From NCBI RefSeq assembly GCF_001263335.1, contig NZ_LGVW01000028.1:62001-126000 (forward strand): a DNA stretch of 64,000 nt, in the 5' to 3' direction. The DNA comes from Dichelobacter nodosus (GTDB lineage: Bacteria; Pseudomonadota; Gammaproteobacteria; Cardiobacteriales; Cardiobacteriaceae). The position numbers were made by a program, and so were the translations under genes. Below are positions 29,666 to 38,388 of this stretch, in pieces. Under the pieces are notes generated by a model. It made no database searches and was not told where the DNA came from. It saw only the letters and a list, made by a program, of their open reading frames with translations. The stretch's first letter is position 1. Each line of letters begins with the position of its first letter.

Positions 29666-30496
29666 TTAAGGCTGTTGAAAAAAGGAAATATCTCGATTGC
29701 TGCGGTAGCCGTTACTTTCCGGCATATATTGCAATTGATAACTGCAATTAATCGGTTGCCCTAAATGGCTGCCGTGACAATTGACGTTAATCGGATAAAA
29801 ATTAGCAACGGTGTGAGGCGCAAAATCGATGGTTGACAGCATAACGGTTGCTTCGCGTTCGCATTTTTGCATGTTATAAGCTTCTTGATAGGGATCGCAG
29901 ACGGCTTTTTGCGTAGCTTTTGCGGTATTAATCGCGGTATCGCTGACGAGATAATCGGTTTCTTGCGCATCGGTGTAACTGATTAATATTTTTTCTCGAT
30001 AAACGCCGCGCGCATCTAAAAAAGATAAATGTTGAATGAAACCATAATGTCCGCCGCCAAAATCGTGAAATTTCGGAATACCCATTTGTTGGGGCGCGCT
30101 TAAAGTGAATAAACCGAAATCAGAGTAAGCGGTTTGCCAACGTTTGCCGTCAACTTGCCGAAAACTCACTAAACTTACCGCCCGCGGTAAATCGCCGGCA
30201 GCGGTTGCCGTATTGATAAAAGGCGCGCCTTCAAGATAAAAAAAGCGTTGGGCGCCTTGATGAGTGGAAACTTCTTGATCGGCGATGATTTTTAAACAAT
30301 AACTGCCCCACTGCGCGCTTTTCATAAAACATTTTTGCGCCGGTTGATAATGAAATCCGGCAAGCGTTAATAAATCAAATTCGCTGGCGTGCGCTACGGA
30401 AATATCCGCATTTTCTTGAACCGTCGGTGGAATCAAAGAAAAATGCGGCGCGTCGTGGCAGCCAATTAAAAAAAGAAGAAACAGAATTTTACGCAT
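29666..30496 (-). CDS. Predicted lipoprotein of unknown function
   Basis: 276 aa from the start at 30496, which gives MRKILFLLFLIGC with lipobox LIGC (Cys13). The mature part is a soluble-looking domain with several Cys (about six) and no recognisable motif. A frame from 30532 adds 12 residues that spoil the signal. It is coupled to trmA. The 95 bp between it and recB hold both divergent promoters, which I cannot place. I do not recognise the family. Confidence 0.65.
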   Translation of the reverse strand: MRKILFLLFLIGCHDAPHFSLIPPTVQENADISVAHASEFDLLTLAGFHYQPAQKCFMKSAQWGSYCLKIIADQEVSTHQGAQRFFYLEGAPFINTATAAGDLPRAVSLVSFRQVDGKRWQTAYSDFGLFTLSAPQQMGIPKFHDFGGGHYGFIQHLSFLDARGVYREKILISYTDAQETDYLVSDTAINTAKATQKAVCDPYQEAYNMQKCEREATVMLSTIDFAPHTVANFYPINVNCHGSHLGQPINCSYQLQYMPESNGYRSNRDISFFQQP

Positions 30497-30591
30497 AATG
30501 CTCGATCGTGAAAAAAAGACGAAAAGTACCATGATGATGCTGAAATGTCATTAAGATGATGCCATTGGTTTTTATGAAACAGGAATGAATA

Positions 30592-33500
30592 ATGTCCCCC
30601 GAAATTATGGATTTTCCGCTTTCTGGAAAAGTACTCATTGAAGCTTCCGCCGGCACCGGAAAAACGTATACCTTAACCGGTATTTTGCTGCGTTTATTGC
30701 TTTCGGAAGTGCCTTCAAAAGGAATTTTTGCGCGCGCGCCGGAGGCAATTATTGCCACTACGTTTACCCGTAAAGCCGCGGCAGAAATGAGAATGCGGTT
30801 AAAAATGCGGTTAAACGCCATGCATCATTTACTGCAAGCGCTCGCGCAAACTTTATTGCAATCCGATGAAGAAGAAACGGATTATTACGCGCACATCGCG
30901 CATTTGTTGACTTTGTGGGCAGAAAATGCGCAAACGCCAGCGGAAAAAGCGGCGCAAGAATCGCTCAATCACGCTTTGATTTTAGAAGCAGTGCAAGAAA
31001 ACGGTATCGATGGTTTTACTGATTTATGTCAGCGCTGCAACAGCGTTATTGCCACGCTCGATCGGTTGTTTATCGGCACGCTGGATTCTTTATGCCAACA
31101 TTGGTTGCGCATGTTTTCTTTGGAAACGGGTACCGCGCAATCCACAAAACTGGTTGACGGGCACGAAGAAATTACGGAAATCGTTCATCAACAATTGCGC
31201 CAATTTTATTGGCAATATTCTGATTATCATGAATATTTATCCTCAATCAACCCGCCAGCACATTATGCCAAAGCCATCAGCGGTCAACTCAATTATGCTG
31301 ATGCTGCCGTTGATGAAATTGATGTTCCGAGCGATGAAAACTTTGCCGCGCTTTTAGAACAGACAAAAAACACAAAAATGGACGATTTTTTAGCGTTATT
31401 TGCTTCCCAAAAAATCGTTTCTAAATTGACGGATCCCGAGCTTTTATGGCAAGCGTTATTAACGCAAACGCCAATCGATGAAGAAAATATTAAAATTATT
31501 GAAACATGGCATAACGCGGTAAAAACGGGGGAAGGCTTCTTAAAAGCGGCAAAATCAGAACAGATCGAAACCATTTGCCAGCATGATTGCGCGCCCATTT
31601 TTTTAGCCGTCACTTCAGCCTTTTTAGCGCAAAAAAATTTAAATAAAACGCTCGCTGCCTGCGCGGCAAAAGAAACTTTATTGGCGGTGCGCTCGCAATT
31701 GCCGGCACAATTGGAAATGCAAGGAAAAGCCACATTTAATCATTACACCGCGCGCCTTAATCAAGCGTTAGCCGGCGAAAGTGGCGCGGCGCTGGCGCGT
31801 TATATTGCGCATCGTTATCCAGTTTTATTGGTGGACGAATCGCAGGATTTAAATGCGCAGCAAGCACAATTTATCGAGCGGATTTACCTCAAAAATTTAG
31901 AAGCCGATCGGCATTTTTTATTATTGGTCGGCGATCCTAAACAAGCAATTTATCGTTTTCGCGGCGGCGATGTGGCGAATTATTTACGGTTAAAAGCGGC
32001 GTTTTCGCAGCAAGAATGCTATTCCTTAACGAAAAACTATCGTTCGAGTCCGGCATTAATCGCGGCTTTAAATAAGCTTTATCAAGATCGCGCAGCTTTT
32101 GGCGGCGGTATTGATTATGAACCGATGACGGCGGCGGTCACGCAGCGCGCGCTGCAAAGCGTTGACGGCGCAGCAATCACCCCCCCCCTTTATTGGTTAG
32201 AAACCAAAAACGATAACGAACACCTTGCTATCGTGCATCTGATTCAAAATTTAACCGCAAAAAACAGCATTTATGCTTATCACGATAAACAAAATCGCCG
32301 CCCGTTGCGCTACAGCGATATTTTGGTATTAGGAACCAGCAGGAGCAAGCTCGAAGAATTGCAAATTTTGCTGCAACAACACGGTATTAACGTTGATTAT
32401 TCAGCGGAAAAAAGTATTTTTGCCAGCGATTTGGCTGCCGCGATTGCCACTTTTTTAGCGGCGATGTTAGCACCGCAGCAGCAGGAACAGTTAAATCGCT
32501 TGTTTATCAGTCCTTTTTTTCGTTTATCTTTGGCAGAACTGACGGCATTATCGCAGCCGTCATCTGCTTTAAATTATGCGCAATTGAGCGCGGTTTTGAC
32601 GGAGGCGGAGCAATTGTGGCAACAGAAAAAGTTGTTATCCGCCTTGCAATTATTTTTAACCACTGATTTTGCCGGTTTGACGATTTGGGAGCGTTTGGCG
32701 AGATTGCCTTATCCGGAAAATGAACGCGCTTTGCTGGATTTGCGGCAATTGCAACAAATTATTGCCGACCGCGGGCGCCTCGATACGCTGGATCAATTTT
32801 TGCGCTGGTGGAAATTCATGCTGACAACGTTGCCAACTGCTGATTGGGCAAAAATGATGCCGTTGCCCAGTCAGGACGCGTTGCGTTTGATGACGATTCA
32901 CAGCGCTAAAGGTTTACAAGCGCCCGTCGTTATTATCAGCGGTTTGGGAAAACATCGTAAGCATGACGCGCTTTTTTATCCTTATCATACGGCAACCGGC
33001 GATTTTCGTATTGCTACAGAAAAAGTTGAAGAAAATCAGCAAGAAGACGATGACGAAAAAGCGCGGTTATTGTATGTAGGATTAACGCGGGCGGAAGATT
33101 TGCTTTTTGTTGCGTTGCAATCATTACGCAAGAAAGATGGAGATTTTTTTGCCGACGCTCATGCCGGCATGAAACGTCTTGATCCCGTTCGTTTTAAAAA
33201 TACGGCAGTAAATCATGGTTTTTTAAGCGTTAATCCGGAAGAGCTTGCCCAACGTTTAACGCAACCGCAGTACACGTTATCTTCCGCGTCCGAAACGATT
33301 GCGACAATTGAGCAAGATCCGACTTATCCGCGTCAACGTTTTTACGGCTGGAGTAAAAGCAGTTTTACGGCTTTGACGCGTTATGTTGATGAAAATACGG
33401 TGGATATTTCTTTGCCGGATTATGCGGAAGAAGAAGCGGAAAGCGAAACGATCGCGGATCCGGACTTGGCGTTACCAGCGCGATTTGCGCGCGGCACAAA

Positions 33501-34188
33501 GGCGGGAAGCTTTTTGCATCAATTATTGAAGGATTTGCCCGAGACGCCGGCGCAATTTTGGCGCGGTCATATTGAACGTTTAGCAAAGCAATATCGTTTG
33601 CTTGAACGCACGGCGGCATTAGATGATTACGCGCAGTATGAAGCGTGGTTTCAAGCGATTATGGCATCACCGCTGGTTTCGCAAACAACTTTAGCGGCAT
33701 TGTCGCCGGCGCAAAAAGTCGATGAAATGAAATTTATTCTTCATGTGGCAGGAAAATCGTTCAATATTTCTGCGGTCAATCGTTTATTCGAACGTTGGGA
33801 AAAGCCGTTAACGTTGCATCAAAAACAAGCGTCTATTCGCTTTTTATGCGGTGAAATCGATTTTTGCTATCAACAGGACGATAAATATTATTTCATTGAT
33901 TATAAATCAAATTATTTGGGAACCGCGCCGCAGGAATATCATGTTTCGGCGATGAAAAAAGCGATGAATGAGCATCATTATTGGTTGCAGGCGTTGATTT
34001 ATCAAACGGCGCTGCATCGTTTTTTGCAAACGCGTTTAAAAAATTATCAGCCGGCGTTGCATTTAGGTTATCCGGAATATTTTTTTATTAGAGGCGTTGA
34101 TGCGGAAGAACAAACGCTCGGGCATTTTCCTGTGGATTTGCCGCTCGATTTGGTTTTGGAGTTTGACGCGATTTTATCCGGACATTAA
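30592..34188 (+). CDS. recB: Exodeoxyribonuclease V beta subunit RecB
   Basis: 1198 aa. RecB is the 3'-5' helicase and nuclease of RecBCD, which processes double-strand ends for recombination. Walker A EASAGTGKT is at 17-25; further UvrD-type motifs include LLVDESQDLNAQQ, LLVGDPKQAIYRFRGGD and LMTIHSAKGLQAPVV. The C-terminal nuclease has GEIDF and IDYKSN (about 1086-1106). AGGAATGAATA precedes the ATG. A C9 tract interrupts neither frame nor motif (32180-32188). recC and recD are not adjacent. Confidence 0.96.
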   Translation: MSPEIMDFPLSGKVLIEASAGTGKTYTLTGILLRLLLSEVPSKGIFARAPEAIIATTFTRKAAAEMRMRLKMRLNAMHHLLQALAQTLLQSDEEETDYYAHIAHLLTLWAENAQTPAEKAAQESLNHALILEAVQENGIDGFTDLCQRCNSVIATLDRLFIGTLDSLCQHWLRMFSLETGTAQSTKLVDGHEEITEIVHQQLRQFYWQYSDYHEYLSSINPPAHYAKAISGQLNYADAAVDEIDVPSDENFAALLEQTKNTKMDDFLALFASQKIVSKLTDPELLWQALLTQTPIDEENIKIIETWHNAVKTGEGFLKAAKSEQIETICQHDCAPIFLAVTSAFLAQKNLNKTLAACAAKETLLAVRSQLPAQLEMQGKATFNHYTARLNQALAGESGAALARYIAHRYPVLLVDESQDLNAQQAQFIERIYLKNLEADRHFLLLVGDPKQAIYRFRGGDVANYLRLKAAFSQQECYSLTKNYRSSPALIAALNKLYQDRAAFGGGIDYEPMTAAVTQRALQSVDGAAITPPLYWLETKNDNEHLAIVHLIQNLTAKNSIYAYHDKQNRRPLRYSDILVLGTSRSKLEELQILLQQHGINVDYSAEKSIFASDLAAAIATFLAAMLAPQQQEQLNRLFISPFFRLSLAELTALSQPSSALNYAQLSAVLTEAEQLWQQKKLLSALQLFLTTDFAGLTIWERLARLPYPENERALLDLRQLQQIIADRGRLDTLDQFLRWWKFMLTTLPTADWAKMMPLPSQDALRLMTIHSAKGLQAPVVIISGLGKHRKHDALFYPYHTATGDFRIATEKVEENQQEDDDEKARLLYVGLTRAEDLLFVALQSLRKKDGDFFADAHAGMKRLDPVRFKNTAVNHGFLSVNPEELAQRLTQPQYTLSSASETIATIEQDPTYPRQRFYGWSKSSFTALTRYVDENTVDISLPDYAEEEAESETIADPDLALPARFARGTKAGSFLHQLLKDLPETPAQFWRGHIERLAKQYRLLERTAALDDYAQYEAWFQAIMASPLVSQTTLAALSPAQKVDEMKFILHVAGKSFNISAVNRLFERWEKPLTLHQKQASIRFLCGEIDFCYQQDDKYYFIDYKSNYLGTAPQEYHVSAMKKAMNEHHYWLQALIYQTALHRFLQTRLKNYQPALHLGYPEYFFIRGVDAEEQTLGHFPVDLPLDLVLEFDAILSGH
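32180..32188 (+). repeat. C9 homopolymer inside recB
   Basis: Nine consecutive C (codons ACC CCC CCC C) fall in the linker between helicase motifs. The frame is intact here; gain or loss of one C would truncate RecB at about residue 530. Confidence 0.95.
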
Positions 34189-34213
34189 AAAACTGGCGGT
34201 GTACGCCAGTTTT
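34189..34213. terminator. Terminator between recB and the Roadblock gene
   Basis: AAAACTGGCG pairs with CGCCAGTTTT around GTGTA directly after the recB stop. The symmetric A/T arms let it act on both converging transcripts. Confidence 0.88.
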
Positions 34214-34232
34214 CATTGAAAAAAACAGGATA

Positions 34233-34589
34233 TTATGAAAAATCGAGTTCTTTTTCGAAGTTACGCAACATATGCCGTGCCATCGCGAGGTTTGCGCGTT
34301 TGCGATCTAATACAACGTATAAGAATAATTTAGTATTCCGTTCCAAAGGACGAATTAAGTGATAGCCTTTTCCTAAGGTGATTAAAATATCTTCGATATC
34401 GTCATTTAATCCCAAACCTTGAGCAACGCGACGTTTTGCATTTAAAACTTCCGTATTACCTGCTGCTGCTAATTCAAGGTCTAAACCTGAACCTTCGGTG
34501 GCAAGTGCCAAACCACTTTCAGAATCCACCAAGCAGCTGGCAATAAAACCTTCAATTTCGGTTAAGGCAGAAAGATCTAATTTAGCCAT
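34233..34589 (-). CDS. Roadblock/LC7 domain protein
   Basis: 118 aa, a single Roadblock/LC7 fold. The pattern EGFIASCLVDSESGLALA, a middle helix, DIEDILITLGKGYHLIRPL and the final amphipathic helix fit the family. In bacteria such proteins often regulate small Ras-like GTPases (MglB with MglA), but no GTPase gene is adjacent. It is monocistronic between two terminators. The role is unknown; a cytosolic homodimer is likely. Confidence 0.72.
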   Translation of the reverse strand: MAKLDLSALTEIEGFIASCLVDSESGLALATEGSGLDLELAAAGNTEVLNAKRRVAQGLGLNDDIEDILITLGKGYHLIRPLERNTKLFLYVVLDRKRANLAMARHMLRNFEKELDFS

Positions 34590-34801
34590 AGTATTTCCTT
34601 ATTAATGAGGTGGTAAATAATCCAAAAAAAAACGTTTAATAAACGCAGTGGCTACTATAGCAAGAATAGAAAAAATATGTTTGTTTTTTCGTATTATTTT
34701 CTACAAAAAAATCATCATAAACGGTAAATTTTTTCTGCAGATAATGAATAGCGTTTATCAAAAAATGCTAAAAATTTGAACGAATTACGCTTAAAATATA
34801 A

Positions 34802-34828
34802 AAAGCCTCTCGCAAAGAGAGGCTTTTG
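34802..34828. terminator. Terminator downstream of aprV2
   Basis: An 11-bp perfect stem AAAAGCCTCTC/GAGAGGCTTTT with loop GCAAA lies 26 bp past the aprV2 stop. T-runs flank it on both strands. Confidence 0.92.
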
Positions 34829-34853
34829 TTTTTATAAACACCGCGTGCGGTTT

Positions 34854-36659
34854 TTACAAAGTTAAACTCCAGCTCTTAATATAGCCAGTTGCGCCACGAC
34901 CGTGGTCGCCTACTTGCAATACCCAAGCGCCGTTAATTTGTTCATTTTGAACGGGGATTTCAACGGTTCCTGATAAGTTAGGACGTCTTGCGCCATCGTG
35001 GTTGATGTGGTAGACGTGTCCGGCTGGAGAGGTCAATTGAATTGACAATTGAGAACGGTTTCCATGACGAATGTCGAGTGCTAAATTGATTTTACCGTTA
35101 GCTGCTCCAGAGCGTCCTTCAACTTCGATAACGCTTGAAGTTAAACGATAATCGCGGATAAATTTAATGCTGTTATTAGCGTAATTACGTGCATTTTCTA
35201 CTGGAGCAACGTTATCACGGCGATCATCACGACCATTATTGCCTTCGTTGCCCAATACGCTATTTACAGCAGCTTCAGCATCAACGATACCAGAACCCAA
35301 AGCGCGATCTAAACGACCATTGAATGGGCTGGTTGTGCTGACTAAAACGTCTTTTAATTCAGCAGGTGTTAAGTTTTTATTCACGCTATTGGCAGCAGAA
35401 ATTACCAACGCTGCAACCCCTGATACGTGCGGTGTTGCCATTGAGGTTCCTGCCATGAAGCTGTAAGCATCGCTAACAGGTCTTCTTGTGCCAGAGTCAA
35501 CGGTTGACAAAATATCTTGTCCTGGAGCGGCTAAGTCAACGTCAACGCCGTAGTTAGAGAATGATGCGCGAATACCACGAGAAGTTGTCGCACCAACGCT
35601 TAATACGTTATTACAGCTGGTTGGCCATGTGTTGCTTGCGTTTTGGTTTTCGTTACCAGCAGCAACCACAACCAAAGCACCCAAACGAGTTGCGCGATCA
35701 ATCATAGTTTGCGCGTTATAAGAACATTGACCATCGCTGCCCAAGCTCATGTTGATAACTTTTGCAGGATTACGGTTTTCAGGAATGCCGGCAATACGAC
35801 CACCAGCTGCCCAATATAAACCATCAGAAATATCAGAATCGTAACCACCGCAACGACCCAATGCCCGTACTGGAACAACTTTAGCGCCATAAGCAACACC
35901 AGCAACACCGATACGGTTATTGGTTACCGCAGCGATTGTGCCAGCAACGTGTGAACCGTGCCAAGAGCTGTCGCTTCTTTCTTTGCGTGGATCAGGATAA
36001 CCACCGCATGCCCAGTTATCAAACCAGTCGCCTTCGTCAAAAGGATCAGCATCGCGACCATCACCATCTAAAGAAATTTGGCTATTGCTAATAAAGTCAT
36101 AACCTGGTAAAATGTTAGCGTTTAAATCTCGGTGGTGCAGAATACCTGTATCAACAACGGCAACAACAACGTTTTGACCAGTAAAGCCCATATCCCAAAC
36201 TTTATCGGCTTTAACGCCATAACGATCGAAATAGTGCCATTGTTCGCGGTAGTGTTGATCATTTGGAGCAGCGGTTGGACGAGCAATACGGTCTACTTCT
36301 ACGAATTCCACATCAGGATTAGAAGCGATAGTATCCATTACCAAATGAGCTTCTTTGGTGGTTTTTAAATCTGGAACAGAGAAAATTCCTGCACCAGCAC
36401 CGGTCATACGCACGAATTGTGCATTAAAACCAGCAACTTGCATGCCATTTGCCATTACTTTGGTTGTGCTACGATTTTTTAAATCTTTGCTTGATTGGCT
36501 GTTATCTTTGTATTTGACGATAAAGCGCACACTTCCTGCAGGTTGCTTACCAATTGCTTTTGCTGAAGCATAGTTGACCATAGTTTCAGCGGAAGCTACT
36601 TGACCGACTAAAGCGGCACAAACCACTAAAGCCATTTTGTTCATAATGAATCGTTTCAT
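34854..36659 (-). CDS. aprV2: Secreted subtilisin-like protease AprV2 (virulent-type allele)
   Basis: 601 aa pre-pro-protease of D. nodosus. Layout: signal peptide (1 to about 24), inhibitor-I9-type propeptide (about 43-129), S8 catalytic domain and a C-terminal P-domain-like region (about 505-601) after an Asp/Asn/Arg-rich linker. The triad is Asp170, His234 and Ser406, which is Asp41, His105 and Ser277 when the mature chain starts at Ala130, matching the known enzyme. Residue 92 (precursor 221) is Tyr, codon TAT at 35999-35997; the benign AprB2 form has Arg here. Cys218, 270, 312 and 349 can form disulfides, one of which holds the substrate-binding exosite loop carrying Tyr92. It digests elastin and other host proteins in footrot. 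A strong promoter with a palindrome lies upstream. Confidence 0.97.
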   Translation of the reverse strand: MKRFIMNKMALVVCAALVGQVASAETMVNYASAKAIGKQPAGSVRFIVKYKDNSQSSKDLKNRSTTKVMANGMQVAGFNAQFVRMTGAGAGIFSVPDLKTTKEAHLVMDTIASNPDVEFVEVDRIARPTAAPNDQHYREQWHYFDRYGVKADKVWDMGFTGQNVVVAVVDTGILHHRDLNANILPGYDFISNSQISLDGDGRDADPFDEGDWFDNWACGGYPDPRKERSDSSWHGSHVAGTIAAVTNNRIGVAGVAYGAKVVPVRALGRCGGYDSDISDGLYWAAGGRIAGIPENRNPAKVINMSLGSDGQCSYNAQTMIDRATRLGALVVVAAGNENQNASNTWPTSCNNVLSVGATTSRGIRASFSNYGVDVDLAAPGQDILSTVDSGTRRPVSDAYSFMAGTSMATPHVSGVAALVISAANSVNKNLTPAELKDVLVSTTSPFNGRLDRALGSGIVDAEAAVNSVLGNEGNNGRDDRRDNVAPVENARNYANNSIKFIRDYRLTSSVIEVEGRSGAANGKINLALDIRHGNRSQLSIQLTSPAGHVYHINHDGARRPNLSGTVEIPVQNEQINGAWVLQVGDHGRGATGYIKSWSLTL

Positions 36660-36741
36660 GATGTTGTATCACCTAAAAATTCTAAAGAAGGTATTGCTGA
36701 ATAAATTGAAACATTACATCTCATTCATTCTGCAGCTGCCC

Positions 36742-36782
36742 ATCATACCGATGCTTTTTTCAAAGTACAAGTGATTTATCAC
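36742..36782 (-). promoter_or_regulatory. aprV2 promoter with adjoining palindrome
   Basis: On the minus strand TTGTAC (36770-36765), a 17-bp spacer and TATGAT (36747-36742) make a good sigma-70 promoter, giving a leader of about 75 nt. Directly upstream of the -35 lies the palindrome GTGATAAATCAC (36782-36771). Confidence 0.65.
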
Positions 36783-36985
36783 AAAAATAAATTATTACTT
36801 GCTAAATATAATTAATTTTTTAATGAAAAAAACTATGAATCAGGGATATTTTTTAAAATTTAACTAATGGATAAACAGTCAATTAGCTTATTTTTTATCA
36901 AAAATAACCGCGTCTGCCGCACAACGCTCAGCCCAAATAAAACGCACAACTGGCGCGGTAAAGCCTTTAAAAAGCACTCGCACAC

Positions 36986-37012
36986 TGATTTATCTATTTC
37001 CTTGATAAATCA
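36986..37012. repeat. Inverted repeat sharing the aprV2 palindrome half-site
   Basis: TGATTTATC (36986-36994) and GATAAATCA (37004-37012) are perfect inverted copies separated by 9 bp. The same 9-mer occurs in the palindrome at 36771-36782, about 215 bp nearer to aprV2. A protein-binding site is possible. Confidence 0.5.
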
Positions 37013-37070
37013 AAGATAAAAATCATATCTTCGCTTATCATAATTTAACGAATTTCACAAGTTCAAAATA

Positions 37071-37103
37071 AACCGCATCATGAAATAACTTCATGATGCG
37101 GTT
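37071..37103. terminator. Second hairpin after cpoB (terminator-like)
   Basis: A 14-bp perfect stem AACCGCATCATGAA/TTCATGATGCGGTT with loop ATAAC, flanked by T-rich sequence on both strands. It insulates the aprV2 promoter region from the tol-pal operon. Confidence 0.75.
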
Positions 37104-37147
37104 TTTATAAATGAATAAAAAGCAATATCTTTGCGCCGTTTTTTCTC

Positions 37148-37180
37148 AAAAAAAAACTGGCGACAATGCGCCAGCTTTTT
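37148..37180 (-). terminator. Terminator of the tolB-pal-cpoB transcript
   Basis: CTGGCG pairs with CGCCAG (37157-37174) with A/T arms outside, and nine T follow on the minus strand. It starts about 20 bp past the cpoB stop. Confidence 0.82.
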
Positions 37181-37198
37181 AAAACGTGTTTGCAACAT

Positions 37199-37756
37199 TT
37201 ATTGGATCGCTTTTGCGCCTTCTTTTTCCAAAATGTTTGCTTCACTTTCTCGCCCCACAGCGCGCAAAGCATAAATCAGTTTCTTTAATGCCGGCGCCGT
37301 TTTTTCACTCTGCGGTTTATTTTTCAAAAAAGTGCCCAAATAACGCACCGCTTCTTTAAAATTCCGCTGTGAATAATAAGCATCGCCCAACCAATATTGC
37401 GCCATCACGGCTTTTTCATCGCGCGCGCCGCCATCTAAATAAGCACGAAATGCTTTCACCGCCGCCTCAACATCGCCCGCACGATACAAATTCAAGGCAT
37501 CTTCATAACCACGCGCGGCATTGGAATCAACGACTGTTCCCGCGGCAACTTCAGCATCAACACCGCGCGCCGTACGCACCGCAACCACGCCAGAAGGAAT
37601 GCGTCCCTCTTCAATTTTTTCTTTCAACGCCTTATTTTCATTTTTCAAGTCAACAATTTGATTTTTAAGCGTTTGAATAGTCACCGCATTTTCAGATAAT
37701 TGCTGATTTTGCATACAGCCGCTCAACAAAGCAGCAAAAATAACCATTTTTTTCAT
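37199..37756 (-). CDS. cpoB: Tol-Pal associated CpoB (YbgF) homologue, predicted lipoprotein
   Basis: 185 aa. CpoB coordinates peptidoglycan synthesis with Tol-driven constriction. Seen: a coiled coil (about 25-50) and C-terminal TPR repeats (about 80-180, YWLGDAYYSQRNFKEAVRYL). It is shorter than E. coli CpoB (about 260). Unlike that soluble protein, it has a lipobox LLSGC with Cys14. It is the last gene of the cluster, 24 bp after pal. Confidence 0.88.
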   Translation of the reverse strand: MKKMVIFAALLSGCMQNQQLSENAVTIQTLKNQIVDLKNENKALKEKIEEGRIPSGVVAVRTARGVDAEVAAGTVVDSNAARGYEDALNLYRAGDVEAAVKAFRAYLDGGARDEKAVMAQYWLGDAYYSQRNFKEAVRYLGTFLKNKPQSEKTAPALKKLIYALRAVGRESEANILEKEGAKAIQ

Positions 37757-37780
37757 AAACTATCCCTGTTAACAGGCTTC

Positions 37781-38365
37781 CTAATAAATAATCACCACAC
37801 GCCGATTACGCGCATAACAACTTTCATTAGAACACCATAAAGCCGGACGTTCTTCGCCGTAACTCAATACCCGCATTTGCGTTTGTGCAACGCCTTGTTG
37901 TTCAAAAATGCGTTTTACGGAATAAGCGCGGCGCTCTCCCAAACCAATGTTATATTCGCGGGAACCGCGTTCATCAGTATGCCCTTCCAAAACAACTCGG
38001 GTATCAGGGTGATCACGTAAATAACGCGCATGTTCCGTAATTACGGCAATCGAACGCGAATCCAATTGTGCGCTATCGTAAGAAAAATAAATCACGCGAT
38101 CTTTAGCTTCAGAAGTCGGGCCACCAACCACGTTAACGCCGTAACTCGGATCTTGATAAAAATCGCCGACACTGGCGCGAGCATTATGATTACCATAACC
38201 ACCTGTTCCATAAGGAGAATCATAACCTGCACTACTATAAGTAGCATCAGTACTTCCGTACGCATTTTCCCCCGTTTCGGTTTGCGCCATGTTATAAGGC
38301 TTGGAACAGCCTGATAAACACAAAACAAAAATAACTAAAACGCCAACCAATCCTTTATATTTCAT
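37781..38365 (-). CDS. pal: Peptidoglycan-associated lipoprotein Pal
   Basis: 194 aa outer-membrane lipoprotein (lipobox LSGC, Cys20). A Gly/Tyr/Ser-rich linker (about 25-80) leads to the OmpA-like domain, with the peptidoglycan-binding motif EGHTDERGSREYNIGLGERRA (about 125-145). It anchors the outer membrane to the wall and is positioned by TolB and the TolQRA motor. The linker is longer than in E. coli Pal. Confidence 0.96.
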   Translation of the reverse strand: MKYKGLVGVLVIFVLCLSGCSKPYNMAQTETGENAYGSTDATYSSAGYDSPYGTGGYGNHNARASVGDFYQDPSYGVNVVGGPTSEAKDRVIYFSYDSAQLDSRSIAVITEHARYLRDHPDTRVVLEGHTDERGSREYNIGLGERRAYSVKRIFEQQGVAQTQMRVLSYGEERPALWCSNESCYARNRRVVIIY

Positions 38366-38388
38366 AGAATTCTCTCAACTTATCATCA

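Larger units (their letters stand above)
36660..37198. other. 539-bp gene-free region upstream of aprV2
   Basis: A+T-rich. It holds the aprV2 promoter and adjoining palindrome (36742-36782), a second inverted repeat with the same half-site (36986-37012) and two hairpins that end the tol-pal transcript. No open frame looks coding. Confidence 0.8.

Noticed and set aside
34841-34855. Small ACCGC/GCGGT hairpin at the aprV2 stop as a separate terminator
   Set aside because: Five-bp stem, and its T-run points to the plus strand where no gene ends; the stronger hairpin at 34802 explains termination.
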